From Congzhengia minquanensis (GTDB lineage: Bacteria; Bacillota; Clostridia; UBA1381; UBA9506), in the NCBI RefSeq assembly GCF_014384785.1, contig NZ_JACRSU010000002.1:1-64000 (forward strand): 64,000 bases of DNA, in the 5' to 3' direction. Below are positions 18,175-26,984 of the stretch, piece by piece. The notes beneath the pieces were generated by a model. That model was not told the origin of the DNA. It saw only the letters and a program-made list of their open reading frames with translations, and searched no databases. Position 1 is the first letter of the stretch. Every line of letters starts with the position of its first letter. A program made the translations under genes and the position numbers.

Positions 18175-18945
18175 ATGGATGTACTCGCACTCAAGAACAT
18201 TACAATGAACTACCAGGATTTAAACAACGAGGTAACTGCAATAGATCATATAAGCTTCAATGTTTCAGAAGGAGAATTTGTTGTTATCATAGGCCCTAGC
18301 GGATGCGGTAAATCAACTTTGCTTTCCATAATCAGCGGAATCCTTCCGGCAAGCGGCGGAGATGTTTTCATCGACGGCGAAAAAAGCACCGGAATTACCC
18401 CGAAAATCGGTTATATGCTGCAAAACGACAACCTGCTGGAATGGAGAACGATTTACAAGAATATCCTTTTGGGGTTGGAAATACAAAAGCAGCTGACTGA
18501 TGAAAACATTGCTTATGCAAACAGTCTTTTAAAAACATATGGGCTGTATGATTTTAAAGACAGTTACCCCTCCCAGCTGTCCGGCGGCATGCGCCAGCGG
18601 GCGGCACTCATCAGAACCCTTGTGACAAAACCGGAGGTTTTGCTGCTGGACGAGGCGTTTTCCGCTCTGGATTATCAGACGCGTCTGGCAGTGACCGATG
18701 ATGTGTATGGAATTATTCGAAAAGAAAAAAAGACAATCGTTATGGTTACCCACGACATTCCGGAAGGCATTTCAATGGCAGACAGAGTGATTGTGTTGTC
18801 AAACCGTCCGGCTAAAATACAAAGTATTCATAAAATTGAATTTGAACAACTAAAAGATCGGACTCCGCTGAAATGCCGGAAAGACCCGAAATTCAGCCAT
18901 TATTTCGACACGTTGTGGAAGGAGCTCGATATGCATGAAAAGTAA
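18175..18945 (+). CDS. ABC transporter ATP-binding protein (SsuB/TauB/NitD type)
   Basis: The 256-residue ATPase has Walker A GPSGCGKST, Q-loop MLQNDNLLEW, signature LSGGMRQRAALIR, Walker B VLLLDEAFSALD and the switch histidine VTHD. It belongs to the nitrate/sulfonate/taurine and thiamine-precursor importer group. The ATG at 18175 is preferred over 18169 because AAGGAG ends at 18166 and the second ATG has the better spacing. It is the first gene of a three-gene importer operon and overlaps the permease gene by 11 bases. No riboswitch (for example TPP) is visible in the short leader, so the substrate stays open. Confidence 0.92.
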   Translation: MDVLALKNITMNYQDLNNEVTAIDHISFNVSEGEFVVIIGPSGCGKSTLLSIISGILPASGGDVFIDGEKSTGITPKIGYMLQNDNLLEWRTIYKNILLGLEIQKQLTDENIAYANSLLKTYGLYDFKDSYPSQLSGGMRQRAALIRTLVTKPEVLLLDEAFSALDYQTRLAVTDDVYGIIRKEKKTIVMVTHDIPEGISMADRVIVLSNRPAKIQSIHKIEFEQLKDRTPLKCRKDPKFSHYFDTLWKELDMHEK

Positions 18946-19738
18946 CGCGGTATTAAGCGAAAGAGAAGTGTATTTAAAGAAGCTCCAGAGAAAAAAAAGG
19001 TTCATATTAACAGCACAGGTCGGCCTTTTGGTGGTGCTTGTTGCCCTTTGGGAAATTATGGCGCAATTGGGTGTGATTGACAGCTTTATCACCAGCCAGC
19101 CGTCCAGAGTCGTGAAGACCATTATTAATTTATCTTCGAATGATTTGTTAATGCACTTGGGAGTAACGTGCACTGAAACCATTATCGGGTTTGTTTCAGG
19201 TGTGTTATTGGGGCTTGTTATAGCATCTGTACTTTGGTGGTTTAAGACGTTTTCGCAGATTTTTGAACCCTATCTGGTCATTTTAAACAGCCTTCCGAAA
19301 ATTGCCCTGGGTCCAATTATCATTATCTGGGTAGGCGCCGGCATGAAAGCCATTATTGTAATGGCCCTCGCCATATCGTTGGTTGTGACCGTTATGGAGC
19401 TGTTAAACGGCTTCAACAATACGGATAAAGATAAAATAAAGATGGCAAGAACCTTTGGCGCAACAAAAGCGCAAATCTTTACAAAAATTGTTCTTCCGTC
19501 AAACGTAACAACGCTGGTCAACTCACTGAAAATAAACCTCGGTTTATCGCTGGTAGGAGTTATCGCCGGTGAGTTTTTGGTTTCCAAAGCCGGTCTGGGA
19601 TATTTAATCGTCTACGGCGGCCAGGTGTTTAAACTGGATTTAGTAATGGCGAGCGTCATTATATTAGCTGTTTTTGCAGCTATTATATATAAATTGGTGC
19701 TGATCTTTGAAAAGATCGTACTGAAAAACAGGAGGTAA
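18935..19738 (+). CDS. ABC transporter permease (SsuC/TauC type)
   Basis: The 267-residue membrane protein has about six transmembrane segments and the cytoplasmic coupling loop ARTFGATKAQIFTKIVLPS, typical of the BPD_transp_1 fold. It is the only permease of the operon, so it would work as a homodimer. It overlaps the ATPase gene upstream and ends two bases before the substrate-binding protein gene. Family members import nitrate, sulfonates, taurine, thiamine precursors or riboflavin-like compounds. Confidence 0.92.
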   Translation: MKSNAVLSEREVYLKKLQRKKRFILTAQVGLLVVLVALWEIMAQLGVIDSFITSQPSRVVKTIINLSSNDLLMHLGVTCTETIIGFVSGVLLGLVIASVLWWFKTFSQIFEPYLVILNSLPKIALGPIIIIWVGAGMKAIIVMALAISLVVTVMELLNGFNNTDKDKIKMARTFGATKAQIFTKIVLPSNVTTLVNSLKINLGLSLVGVIAGEFLVSKAGLGYLIVYGGQVFKLDLVMASVIILAVFAAIIYKLVLIFEKIVLKNRR

Positions 19739-19740
19739 TC

Positions 19741-20757
19741 ATGAAAAAATTAGGAATCATGCTTATGTGTGCGCTGATGATGGTGTCATTCACCGCCTGC
19801 GGCGGCAGTGCAACAAGCGACACAAAGGAAGCGGAAAAGAAGCTCGATAAAGTACGTTTGGGAGAAGTGACACATTCTGTGTTCTATGCACCGCAGTATG
19901 CCGCAATCAGCTTAGGATTTTTTGCCGATGAGGGTATTGAAATTGAGCTCTCAAATCTGGGCGGGGCAGATAAGGTTATGTCCGCACTGCTTTCGAACCA
20001 GATTGACATTGGCTTCTGCGGCCCCGAAGCTTCTATTTATGTTTACAACGAGGGTAGGGAAGACTATCCTGAGGTGTTTGCCCAGATGACCAAACGCGAC
20101 GGTTCTTTCCTGGTGGGCAAAGAAAAACCCGATACTTTCGACTGGAACCAGCTCAAAGGCAAAACCGTTATTCCCGGAAGAAAGGGCGGCGTTCCCTATA
20201 TGACCTTTGAGTATTTGCTCAAGGAAAAGAGGTTAGATCCGGCAAACGATTTGAATTTAGATGATAGCATTCAGTTCTCGCTGATGGCAGGCGCGTTTTC
20301 AGGGAGCGATGCGGAATATGTTACACTTTTTGAGCCCACCGCATCAATGATTGAGCAGGAAAACAAGGGCTATATTTTAGCCTCTATTGGGCAGGAATCA
20401 GGTGAAATTCCCTACACAGCATACTGTGCGAAAAAGAGCTACATAGGGAAAAATGAGGATTTGGTGCAGAGATTTACCAATGCAATTTATAAGGGTTTAA
20501 AATGGGTGAATGAAAATTCCGCAGAAGAGGTGGCAAAGGTCATTGCAGACTCTTTCCCAGACAGTGATGTAACGCTTTTAACAACCGTTGTTCAGCGTTA
20601 CAAAGACATTGACAGCTGGAAAGTTGAGCCGGTTTTAGAGCAGACCGCCTTTGATAAATTGCAGACCGTTATGGAAAGCGCCGGTGAACTCAGCACAAAA
20701 GCACCCTACGACAAGGTAGTGAACAATAAATTTGCAAATGCCGTTTTAGGCAAATAG
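19741..20757 (+). CDS. ABC transporter substrate-binding lipoprotein (NMT1/SsuA-like)
   Basis: The 338-residue protein has a lipoprotein signal peptide with lipobox FTAC (Cys at residue 20) and is thus anchored to the membrane after Lgt processing. The mature part has the NMT1/SsuA-like fold marks: HSVFYAPQYAAISLGFF, ADKVMSALLSNQIDIGF, then WNQLKGKTVIPGRKGG. It is the last gene of the importer operon and gives the system its specificity. Members bind sulfonates, taurine, nitrate, or pyrimidine precursors of thiamine; nothing in the surroundings decides between them. A strong terminator follows. Confidence 0.9.
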   Translation: MKKLGIMLMCALMMVSFTACGGSATSDTKEAEKKLDKVRLGEVTHSVFYAPQYAAISLGFFADEGIEIELSNLGGADKVMSALLSNQIDIGFCGPEASIYVYNEGREDYPEVFAQMTKRDGSFLVGKEKPDTFDWNQLKGKTVIPGRKGGVPYMTFEYLLKEKRLDPANDLNLDDSIQFSLMAGAFSGSDAEYVTLFEPTASMIEQENKGYILASIGQESGEIPYTAYCAKKSYIGKNEDLVQRFTNAIYKGLKWVNENSAEEVAKVIADSFPDSDVTLLTTVVQRYKDIDSWKVEPVLEQTAFDKLQTVMESAGELSTKAPYDKVVNNKFANAVLGK

Positions 20758-20765
20758 ATTTTATT

Positions 20766-20809
20766 TGCGGATATTTTGCGTAAAATATGCAAAATATCCG
20801 CATTTTTTT
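20766..20809 (+). terminator. rho-independent terminator of the ABC importer operon
   Basis: A 14-bp perfect stem (TGCGGATATTTTGC at 20766-20779 with its complement at 20789-20802) is followed by seven T residues. Confidence 0.9.
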
Positions 20810-20819
20810 GCACAGAGGC

Positions 20820-20848
20820 TTGATTTTAATTTTCATATGGGGTAAAAT
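20820..20848 (+). promoter_or_regulatory. putative promoter of gltX
   Basis: TTGATT (20820-20825), 17 bases, TAAAAT (20843-20848), 44 bases before the gltX start. Confidence 0.5.
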
Positions 20849-20891
20849 AAATAATACATGACTATTTAAAAGATGATAGGAGCAACCAAAG

Positions 20892-22343
20892 ATGACAAAG
20901 GTAAGGACAAGATTTGCCCCAAGTCCAACGGGGTATATGCACATCGGCAATTTGAGAACGGCGCTTTATGCATATTTGCTGGCAAAAGCCAATGGCGGTG
21001 ATTTTGTTTTAAGAATTGAAGACACCGACCAGGAACGGTATGTAGACGGCGCAGTGGACCTTATTTTTAAAACAATGAAAGAAACCGGCCTGATTCACGA
21101 TGAAGGGCCGGATATCGGCGGACCTTACGGACCGTATATCCAAAGTGAACGAAGAAATATTTATAAAGAATATGCCCAAAAGCTGGTAGAGCTTGGCGGC
21201 GCTTATTATTGTTTTTGCGACAAAGAGCGTTTAGACGCACTTCGTGCCCAGCAGGAGACGGCAAAGGTAATGCCGAAGTATGACGGGCACTGCGCGCGCC
21301 TTTCCAAAGAAGAAATTGAAGAAAAGCTGGCCTCCGGTGTTCCTTATGTAATCCGGCAGAAAATTCCCCGCCGCGGCACGACCACGTTCTACGATGAAAT
21401 TTTCGGAAAAATCACGGTGGACAACGCCACGTTAGACGATAATGTATTGCTTAAGTCCGACGGGCTTCCTACCTATAATTTTGCAAACGTAATCGACGAC
21501 CATTTAATGAACATTACCCACATCATCCGCGGCAGCGAATATTTGTCATCAACACCGAAATATAATTTGCTGTATGAGACCTTTGGCTGGGAAATCCCCA
21601 CCTATATTCACGTTTCGCCGGTAATGAAAGACGCGCACAAAAAACTCAGCAAGCGAGAAGGCGACGCTTCTTATGAAGACTTTATCAACAAAGGTTATTT
21701 AAAAGATGCAATTATCAACTACATTGCGCTTTTGGGGTGGAGCCCCGGCGGCGAGCAGGAAATTTTTACGATGGATGAGCTGATAAAAGCGTTCAATTTA
21801 GAGGGCATCAGCAAATCTCCCGCGATATTTGATATACAAAAATTAAACTGGCTCAATGGGGAATATATTAGAAAACTGTCCTCTGATGAATTTCACGAGC
21901 TGGCGCTGCCTTACATTCGGCAGGCTGTAAAAACCGACACAATTGACACACATAAAATCAGCGATTTGCTTCATCAAAGATGTGAAAAGCTTTCAGACAT
22001 TCCGGAACAGATTGACTTTTTCGATACGTTACCAGAATATTCACCGGAGCTTTACTGTCACAAAAAAATGAAGACAAATGAAGAAAATTCACTGTCGTCG
22101 TTACAGGCAGTTCTCCCTGTGTTGGAGAATTTAAGCGATTGGACCTTTGACGCGATTCACACAGCTCTGTTTGATTTAATTGCTAAACTGGAAGTGAAAA
22201 ACGGCATTATCCTCTGGCCGCTTCGCGTTGCGGTTTCCGGCAAATCCTTTACGCCAGGCGGCGGGGTAGAGCTGGCCGACATTTTGGGAAAAGAAGAAAC
22301 CTTAAACCGCATTCGCAAAGGAATTGAAATTTTAAGCAAATAA
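20892..22343 (+). CDS. gltX: glutamate--tRNA ligase
   Basis: The 483-residue class I aminoacyl-tRNA synthetase charges tRNA(Glu), and often tRNA(Gln) in Bacillota that use the amidotransferase route. The HIGH-type motif is seen in [12 protein letters not shown] near the N-terminus, the KMSKS-type motif is KKLSKREGD near residue 255, and the C-terminal anticodon-binding helical domain is complete. The [10 protein letters not shown] segment is also typical. ATG 20892 is preceded by AGGAG. It is separated from the ABC operon by a terminator and likely has its own promoter. Confidence 0.97.
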   Translation: MTKVRTRFAPSPTGYMHIGNLRTALYAYLLAKANGGDFVLRIEDTDQERYVDGAVDLIFKTMKETGLIHDEGPDIGGPYGPYIQSERRNIYKEYAQKLVELGGAYYCFCDKERLDALRAQQETAKVMPKYDGHCARLSKEEIEEKLASGVPYVIRQKIPRRGTTTFYDEIFGKITVDNATLDDNVLLKSDGLPTYNFANVIDDHLMNITHIIRGSEYLSSTPKYNLLYETFGWEIPTYIHVSPVMKDAHKKLSKREGDASYEDFINKGYLKDAIINYIALLGWSPGGEQEIFTMDELIKAFNLEGISKSPAIFDIQKLNWLNGEYIRKLSSDEFHELALPYIRQAVKTDTIDTHKISDLLHQRCEKLSDIPEQIDFFDTLPEYSPELYCHKKMKTNEENSLSSLQAVLPVLENLSDWTFDAIHTALFDLIAKLEVKNGIILWPLRVAVSGKSFTPGGGVELADILGKEETLNRIRKGIEILSK

Positions 22344-22402
22344 AAACATAAAACAAAAAAATACGTGAATAATAAGCATATCAAACTGTTAAGGTGAATG
22401 GT

Positions 22403-23080
22403 ATGCTTATTTCTTTTATACGCACAATTATATTATATCTGCTTATTGTCGTTGCGCTTAGGATTATGGGAAAGCGTCAGGTTGGGCAGTTAGAACCGAC
22501 AGAACTGGTGGTAACGCTAATGATATCTGACCTTGCATCAATTCCCATGGGGCATGTATCCATTCCGCTGATGCATGGTGTGATTCCCATTTTAACGCTG
22601 ATTATTGCTGAAGCAACGCTGTCGTTTATCAACCTTAAAAGCCGAAGATTTCGAAAAATCATGTCGGGTACACCGGTTGTTCTCATTCGAAACGGAAAAG
22701 TGTTTGAGGAGGAATTGGAGCGTCTGCGTTTAAACGTAGACGATTTAATGGAGGAACTTCGCTCAAACGGCAATCCGGATATCAATGAAATTGAGTATGC
22801 AATTTTTGAAACGAACGGAAGCTTGAGCATTATCCCCAAAGCGTCCAGCAGGCCGGCCACCCCCAGTGATTTTGATATGAACATAACGTATAAAGGGCTG
22901 CCGTTTATGCTGGTTTGCGATGGAAAAGTAAATGACAACGCATTAAGGGCGTTTGAAAAAGATGAAAAGTGGCTCGAAAAACAATTGAAAGCAAAAGGCG
23001 CAGACAAGTTGGAAGAGGTGCTGTTTGCAAGCGTTGATGAGTCGGGTCAGTTTTACATGCAAAAGAGGGGAGAAAAATGA
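22403..23080 (+). CDS. DUF421 (YetF-family) membrane protein
   Basis: The 225-residue protein starts with about three transmembrane segments (residues 1-80). One has the family motif ALRIMGKRQVGQLEPTELV; a cytoplasmic DUF421 domain with GTPVVLIRNGK follows. YetF-family proteins are poorly characterised membrane proteins; a Bacillus member has been linked to spore germination. ATG 22403 is preferred over the GTG at 22394, because AAGGTG lies 6 bases before it. The gene overlaps the DUF4363 gene by 4 bases, a pairing repeatedly seen in Clostridia that suggests joint function. Confidence 0.88.
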   Translation: MLISFIRTIILYLLIVVALRIMGKRQVGQLEPTELVVTLMISDLASIPMGHVSIPLMHGVIPILTLIIAEATLSFINLKSRRFRKIMSGTPVVLIRNGKVFEEELERLRLNVDDLMEELRSNGNPDINEIEYAIFETNGSLSIIPKASSRPATPSDFDMNITYKGLPFMLVCDGKVNDNALRAFEKDEKWLEKQLKAKGADKLEEVLFASVDESGQFYMQKRGEK

Positions 23081-23487
23081 AGACATTTATTGCTTCAATT
23101 CTTGTAATGGTTCTCATGCTTACAGGATTTGGTGTATATATTTACTATCTGACCGACACTACCGGGGAGCTGGTTTCTCTGATTAATACCGTTTCTGATT
23201 TAGCCAAGGAGGAAAACTGGGAGGAGTGTAACGACAAGGTTGACAATTTAATGGAGTTGTGGGACCGCCACGAAAAGGTGCTATGTTCTTTTACCGACCA
23301 CGGTGACCTGGATGAAGTGAAACGTTCTATGAATGAACTAAAAGAAAGCGCCCGCTACAACGATCCTCAGGACACCGTGATGTATTCTTCCGTTTTGTTA
23401 GTACTGATTGACAGGCTTACCGAAAACGAGCTTCCAACACTGGAAAATATCCTAAAGACAAACACGCAATTTGCTCGGCAGGCATAG
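23077..23487 (+). CDS. DUF4363 family protein
   Basis: The 136-residue protein has one N-terminal transmembrane or signal segment (residues about 4-25) and a helical extracytoplasmic domain rich in Glu, Asp and Lys (for example LAKEENWEECNDKVDNL). It overlaps the DUF421 gene (ATGA) and so is coupled to it. I place it in DUF4363 from the helix pattern and this typical neighbour. Function is unknown; it may be the outer partner of the DUF421 membrane protein. Confidence 0.78.
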   Translation: MKTFIASILVMVLMLTGFGVYIYYLTDTTGELVSLINTVSDLAKEENWEECNDKVDNLMELWDRHEKVLCSFTDHGDLDEVKRSMNELKESARYNDPQDTVMYSSVLLVLIDRLTENELPTLENILKTNTQFARQA

Positions 23488-23537
23488 TATGTTATAACCG
23501 GCTGCTTTTTAAAAAAGCGGTCGTTTATATAGATTTA

Positions 23538-23575
23538 GCGCGGGAAAGAATGATTCTTTCCCGCGCGTTGATTTT
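23538..23575 (+). terminator. rho-independent terminator after DUF4363
   Basis: A perfect 13-bp GC-rich stem (GCGCGGGAAAGAA at 23538-23550 with its complement at 23554-23566) and a 3-base loop are followed by GTTGATTTTT. Confidence 0.85.
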
Positions 23576-23612
23576 TCCCGCGGTCTTGAATTGGTTAAAA
23601 ATAAATTTTATA

Positions 23613-23662
23613 TTGACAATTCAAAGTAATGTGATATACTAAAATTAATTAAAACGTTTTAA
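23613..23662 (+). promoter_or_regulatory. lacI-type gene promoter with palindromic operator
   Basis: TTGACA (23613-23618), 16 bases, TATACT (23635-23640). The palindrome TTAAAACGTTTTAA (23649-23662) lies at the expected transcription start. The same palindrome recurs before the rhamnosidase gene, so it is very likely the operator of the LacI-family regulator, which would repress its own gene. Confidence 0.8.
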
Positions 23663-23679
23663 GGGAGAAAATCCAAGAT

Positions 23680-24705
23680 ATGAAAAAAAAGAGCAACCGT
23701 GTTACAATAACACAAGTGGCAGAGAAGTCTAAAGTAACAATTGGTACAGTATCGCATGTAATCAACGGTACTGCTCCCATTTCTCCTGAAGTAACCGCAA
23801 GAGTTCAAAAGGTTATTGAAGAGTTGAACTATATTCCAAATATGACGGCAAGATCGTTACGAAGCAAAAAAAGCAAGCAAGTTGGTTTTTTAGTTCCCAA
23901 TTTAAACAACAGCTTTTATCCGCGGATTTTGAGTACATTTATAAATCACGCCTTTGAGCATGAATTTATTGTTCAAATATTTGGTTATGAATATTCCGTA
24001 GAGAAAGAACTTCAAGTAATGAATAACCTTTCCAGCAACAGTGTAGATATCGTGATTATCATCAATGGCATGGGAGATGAGGCCGGCATAAACCGATTGC
24101 TTGATATGCACAAAAAAGTGATATTAGCGGACCGATTTTCAGATATGAAAGGTGTAAACTGCATTTTTTTTGACAATAATCAAGCAATATTGGAAGCTGT
24201 AGCTTTAATGAAATCAAAAGGATACCGTAAAATTGGTTTTATATCAGAACCCTTGACGTTTACAAACATTCAAGAACGTTTTGCTGGCTTTCAAGCCGCC
24301 TTGTCGGCCTGCGGTTACGCTTTTGCGGAAGATGATGTATTTATTTGCGGCGGCTTTCAATTGGATGCACTTGTAAATGGCTACCATTATATGAGCAACA
24401 TCTTAGAAAAGCGAGATAAAAAGCACCTTCCCGACGCATTTATCGCCACATCGGATTTGTTGGCAATCGGTACGATAAGAGCTTTAAGGGAGCACGGCTA
24501 TCAGGTGCCGGGAGATTTCGGAATTATTAGTTTCGACAATATTGAAATTTCTTCTTTTGTAAATCCAAGACTTACGACAATTGAACAAAATCAGACAGAT
24601 ATGGGCACAGAACTCTTTCATTTGGTGCAAGCTATCAGTGAAAATAAAAATGTGAGCGATAAAATCATCCTTCCGCAGAAATTGATTATTCGAGATTCTT
24701 GTTGA
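23680..24705 (+). CDS. LacI-family transcriptional regulator
   Basis: The 341-residue protein has an N-terminal LacI helix-turn-helix (residues about 8-30, ITQVAEKSKVTIGTVSHVING) with the hinge segment NMTARSLRSKKSKQVGFLVPN. A periplasmic-binding-protein-like effector domain follows, with ISFDNIEISSFVNPRLTTIEQ near the C-terminus. It is cytoplasmic and controls the sugar locus downstream. Two matching palindromes, one before its own gene and one before the GH78 gene, point to direct autoregulation and local control. The effector is probably rhamnose or a rhamnoside breakdown product, inferred from the neighbour enzymes only. Confidence 0.93.
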   Translation: MKKKSNRVTITQVAEKSKVTIGTVSHVINGTAPISPEVTARVQKVIEELNYIPNMTARSLRSKKSKQVGFLVPNLNNSFYPRILSTFINHAFEHEFIVQIFGYEYSVEKELQVMNNLSSNSVDIVIIINGMGDEAGINRLLDMHKKVILADRFSDMKGVNCIFFDNNQAILEAVALMKSKGYRKIGFISEPLTFTNIQERFAGFQAALSACGYAFAEDDVFICGGFQLDALVNGYHYMSNILEKRDKKHLPDAFIATSDLLAIGTIRALREHGYQVPGDFGIISFDNIEISSFVNPRLTTIEQNQTDMGTELFHLVQAISENKNVSDKIILPQKLIIRDSC

Positions 24706-24732
24706 GAAGTGTTATTGTTTTTCTTTTTATAT

Positions 24733-24748
24733 ATTAAAACGTTTTAAT
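24733..24748. promoter_or_regulatory. palindromic operator before the GH78 gene
   Basis: ATTAAAACGTTTTAAT is a perfect 16-bp palindrome with the same core as the site at 23649-23662. It lies 31 bases before the GH78 start, suited to repression of the enzyme operon by the upstream LacI-family protein. Confidence 0.8.
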
Positions 24749-24779
24749 AAATTATTTAATGAATATGGAGGAAAGTGTA

Positions 24780-26984
24780 ATGTTTGAAAATGTTTCTTTT
24801 ATCAAGTCCGCAGCAGACGCTCCTGCATCATTTACCAACCGAAATTTTGCTCCGCAGTTTCGAAAGCGTTTTACACTAAAATCCTTTCAGAATGCAAAAT
24901 TATTCGTTTGCGGGTTAGGATATGGCTATTATTACTTAAACGGGAAATCGGTAAGCGACGATTTATTTACAGCGCCAGTCAGCAACTACCAGCACACTCT
25001 TTGGTATAATGTATATGATGTTACGCAATTGTTGAACCGGGGAGAAAATGTTATTGCTGCTTGGTGTGGAAACGGGTGGTATAATGAAGATTTTAAAACA
25101 AGTTGGGATTTCGACCGTGCTGAATGGCGAGATGTTCCGAAAGTTATTATACAGCTTGAGGTTGACGGAGAACCAGTGCTTTCCACCGACGCTACCTGGA
25201 AGTGCAGCGTAAAGAATGCTGTTTGGTTTAATGCGCTTCGAAGCGGCGAATATTTTGACGCGCGGATCTATGATGATAACTGGAACACTTTAGAATATGA
25301 CGACAGCGGCTGGGAAACAGCTGTAATTGATACGAATCAGCCTAGGGGCGCATTTCGCCAGTGCTTATGCGAACCAATTCGAGAAATAGAGTTGCTTTCG
25401 GTAAAAAACGTTCAAAAGACCGGAGATAAAAAATATGTATTTGATTTCGGACAAAATATCTCTGGTTATGTTAGGCTAAAGGCCGCCGGAGTTTCCGGAC
25501 AGCTACTTACCATTCGTTATGCAGAACAATTGAAAGATGACGGCAGCCGCGAATTAAACGATATGCCAAAGCACTATCCAGAAAGTGAATTTCAAACAGA
25601 TCGGTTTATCTGCTCCGGAACACCTGTGAGGTGGTCTCCAAAGTTTACATACCACGGTTTTCGTTTTATTGAAGTGTCTGGATTGAATTGTCCGGATGAT
25701 ATTACAATTCAGGCCGTGTTTGTGCATCAGTCGGTAGGCAGACGCACAACCTTTGAATGTTCTGATCCCTTTTTAAATCAGCTTTTTCACGCGGGAATTT
25801 ACGCAACATGGTCCAATATGTTTTACCTAATTTCAGATTGCCCAACGCGGGAAAAGCTTGGCTGGGCGAACGATGCCCAAGCCTCCGCTGAACAAATTTT
25901 AACTAATTTTCATGCAGAAAATCTGCTTGAAAAATGGCTTCAGGATATTTATGACGCAATGAGGCCGAATGGAGCATTACCTGGATACATTCCCACCGCA
26001 GGCAAAGGATATAGCTGGGGGAACGGACCGGTATCCGACGGTGTTTTGTTCGAAATTCCCTACCGTATTTATCTGCATACCGCAAACGCAGAACCCCTAA
26101 AAAAATCGATACCATACTTTACACGCTACTTAGAATATTTGAACAGTATGTCAGACCAGGACGGTTTTCCTCGGTTTGGGCTAGATGATTGGGCAAGACC
26201 GCATAAATATAATGAAGAAACAGACGTTCCCGTCGAATTCATTAATGCGCTGTTAACATACCATTTTTATCAAATTCTTATCGTTTCGAAGCAGCTGTCT
26301 GGAGAATTGTCCGATGATGCAGAGCGTCAGTGTGAAAGATTGAAAAACAAAATAATTCAGCGTTATATATGCGCAGATGGCAGGTGCAAAATTAATAAAC
26401 AGACTGCTGTTGCAATGATGATCTATTATGATGTGTATGTCGATCTTCTCCCTTTAAAGAAACAATTGAAGCGACTTGTAGAAGAGCATGATTTTCACCA
26501 TGACTGCGGCATGGTTGGTTTGCGGCGTTTGTATTTAGCACTCAATAAATGCGGATTGGAGGAGTATGCTTATAAAATTGTAACAGCGGCCGGCTATCCT
26601 TCGTACAGGGCATGGTTTGAGCAGGAGGCGACAACGCTTTGGGAGTATTGGAATTGTGAGGATCACATAGATTCTAAAAATCATCAAATGTATTCCGATG
26701 TTTTATCTTGGATGCTAAAGACAATTATGGGAATTTCTCAAAAAGAGGGTAGTGTCGGTATGAAAATAGTATGCGTAAATCCATATTATTTTGAACAGTT
26801 AGACTATGCTATGTGTACGTATGACACCGCCAGCGGCAAGCTGTCTGTCTCCTGGCAAAAAAGCGGCAAAGACGTTAATGTATCAATTGCAGTGCCTGAT
26901 GGCATGACAGTATTGTTCCATGATGAAGTGCTTACCAGCGGCAATTATCAATTTCGTGATATTGTAAAGGAGAGCTGCAAATGA
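24780..26984 (+). CDS. GH78-type alpha-L-rhamnosidase
   Basis: The 734-residue protein matches bacterial alpha-L-rhamnosidases, which cleave terminal alpha-L-rhamnose from plant glycosides, pectin side chains or similar glycans. N-terminal beta-sandwich domains (with GLGYGYYYLNGKSV and VYDVTQLLNRGEN) precede the (alpha/alpha)6 barrel. The catalytic acid region is DCPTREKLGWANDAQ (about residues 352-366) and the likely base lies in WFEQEATTLWEYW (about 612-624). No signal peptide is present, so it acts inside the cell on imported oligosaccharides. ATG 24780 is chosen because GGAGG lies 8 bases upstream; in-frame ATGs at 24759 and 24765 precede or overlap that site. It overlaps the next gene by 4 bases. 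No transporter is in the locus. Confidence 0.88.
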   Translation: MFENVSFIKSAADAPASFTNRNFAPQFRKRFTLKSFQNAKLFVCGLGYGYYYLNGKSVSDDLFTAPVSNYQHTLWYNVYDVTQLLNRGENVIAAWCGNGWYNEDFKTSWDFDRAEWRDVPKVIIQLEVDGEPVLSTDATWKCSVKNAVWFNALRSGEYFDARIYDDNWNTLEYDDSGWETAVIDTNQPRGAFRQCLCEPIREIELLSVKNVQKTGDKKYVFDFGQNISGYVRLKAAGVSGQLLTIRYAEQLKDDGSRELNDMPKHYPESEFQTDRFICSGTPVRWSPKFTYHGFRFIEVSGLNCPDDITIQAVFVHQSVGRRTTFECSDPFLNQLFHAGIYATWSNMFYLISDCPTREKLGWANDAQASAEQILTNFHAENLLEKWLQDIYDAMRPNGALPGYIPTAGKGYSWGNGPVSDGVLFEIPYRIYLHTANAEPLKKSIPYFTRYLEYLNSMSDQDGFPRFGLDDWARPHKYNEETDVPVEFINALLTYHFYQILIVSKQLSGELSDDAERQCERLKNKIIQRYICADGRCKINKQTAVAMMIYYDVYVDLLPLKKQLKRLVEEHDFHHDCGMVGLRRLYLALNKCGLEEYAYKIVTAAGYPSYRAWFEQEATTLWEYWNCEDHIDSKNHQMYSDVLSWMLKTIMGISQKEGSVGMKIVCVNPYYFEQLDYAMCTYDTASGKLSVSWQKSGKDVNVSIAVPDGMTVLFHDEVLTSGNYQFRDIVKESCK

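Noticed and set aside
23500..23530. Second hairpin (GGCTGC, T-run, A-run, GCGG) after DUF4363
   Set aside because: The stem is mostly A-T and imperfect. The strong GC-rich terminator at 23538-23575 explains the end of the operon better.
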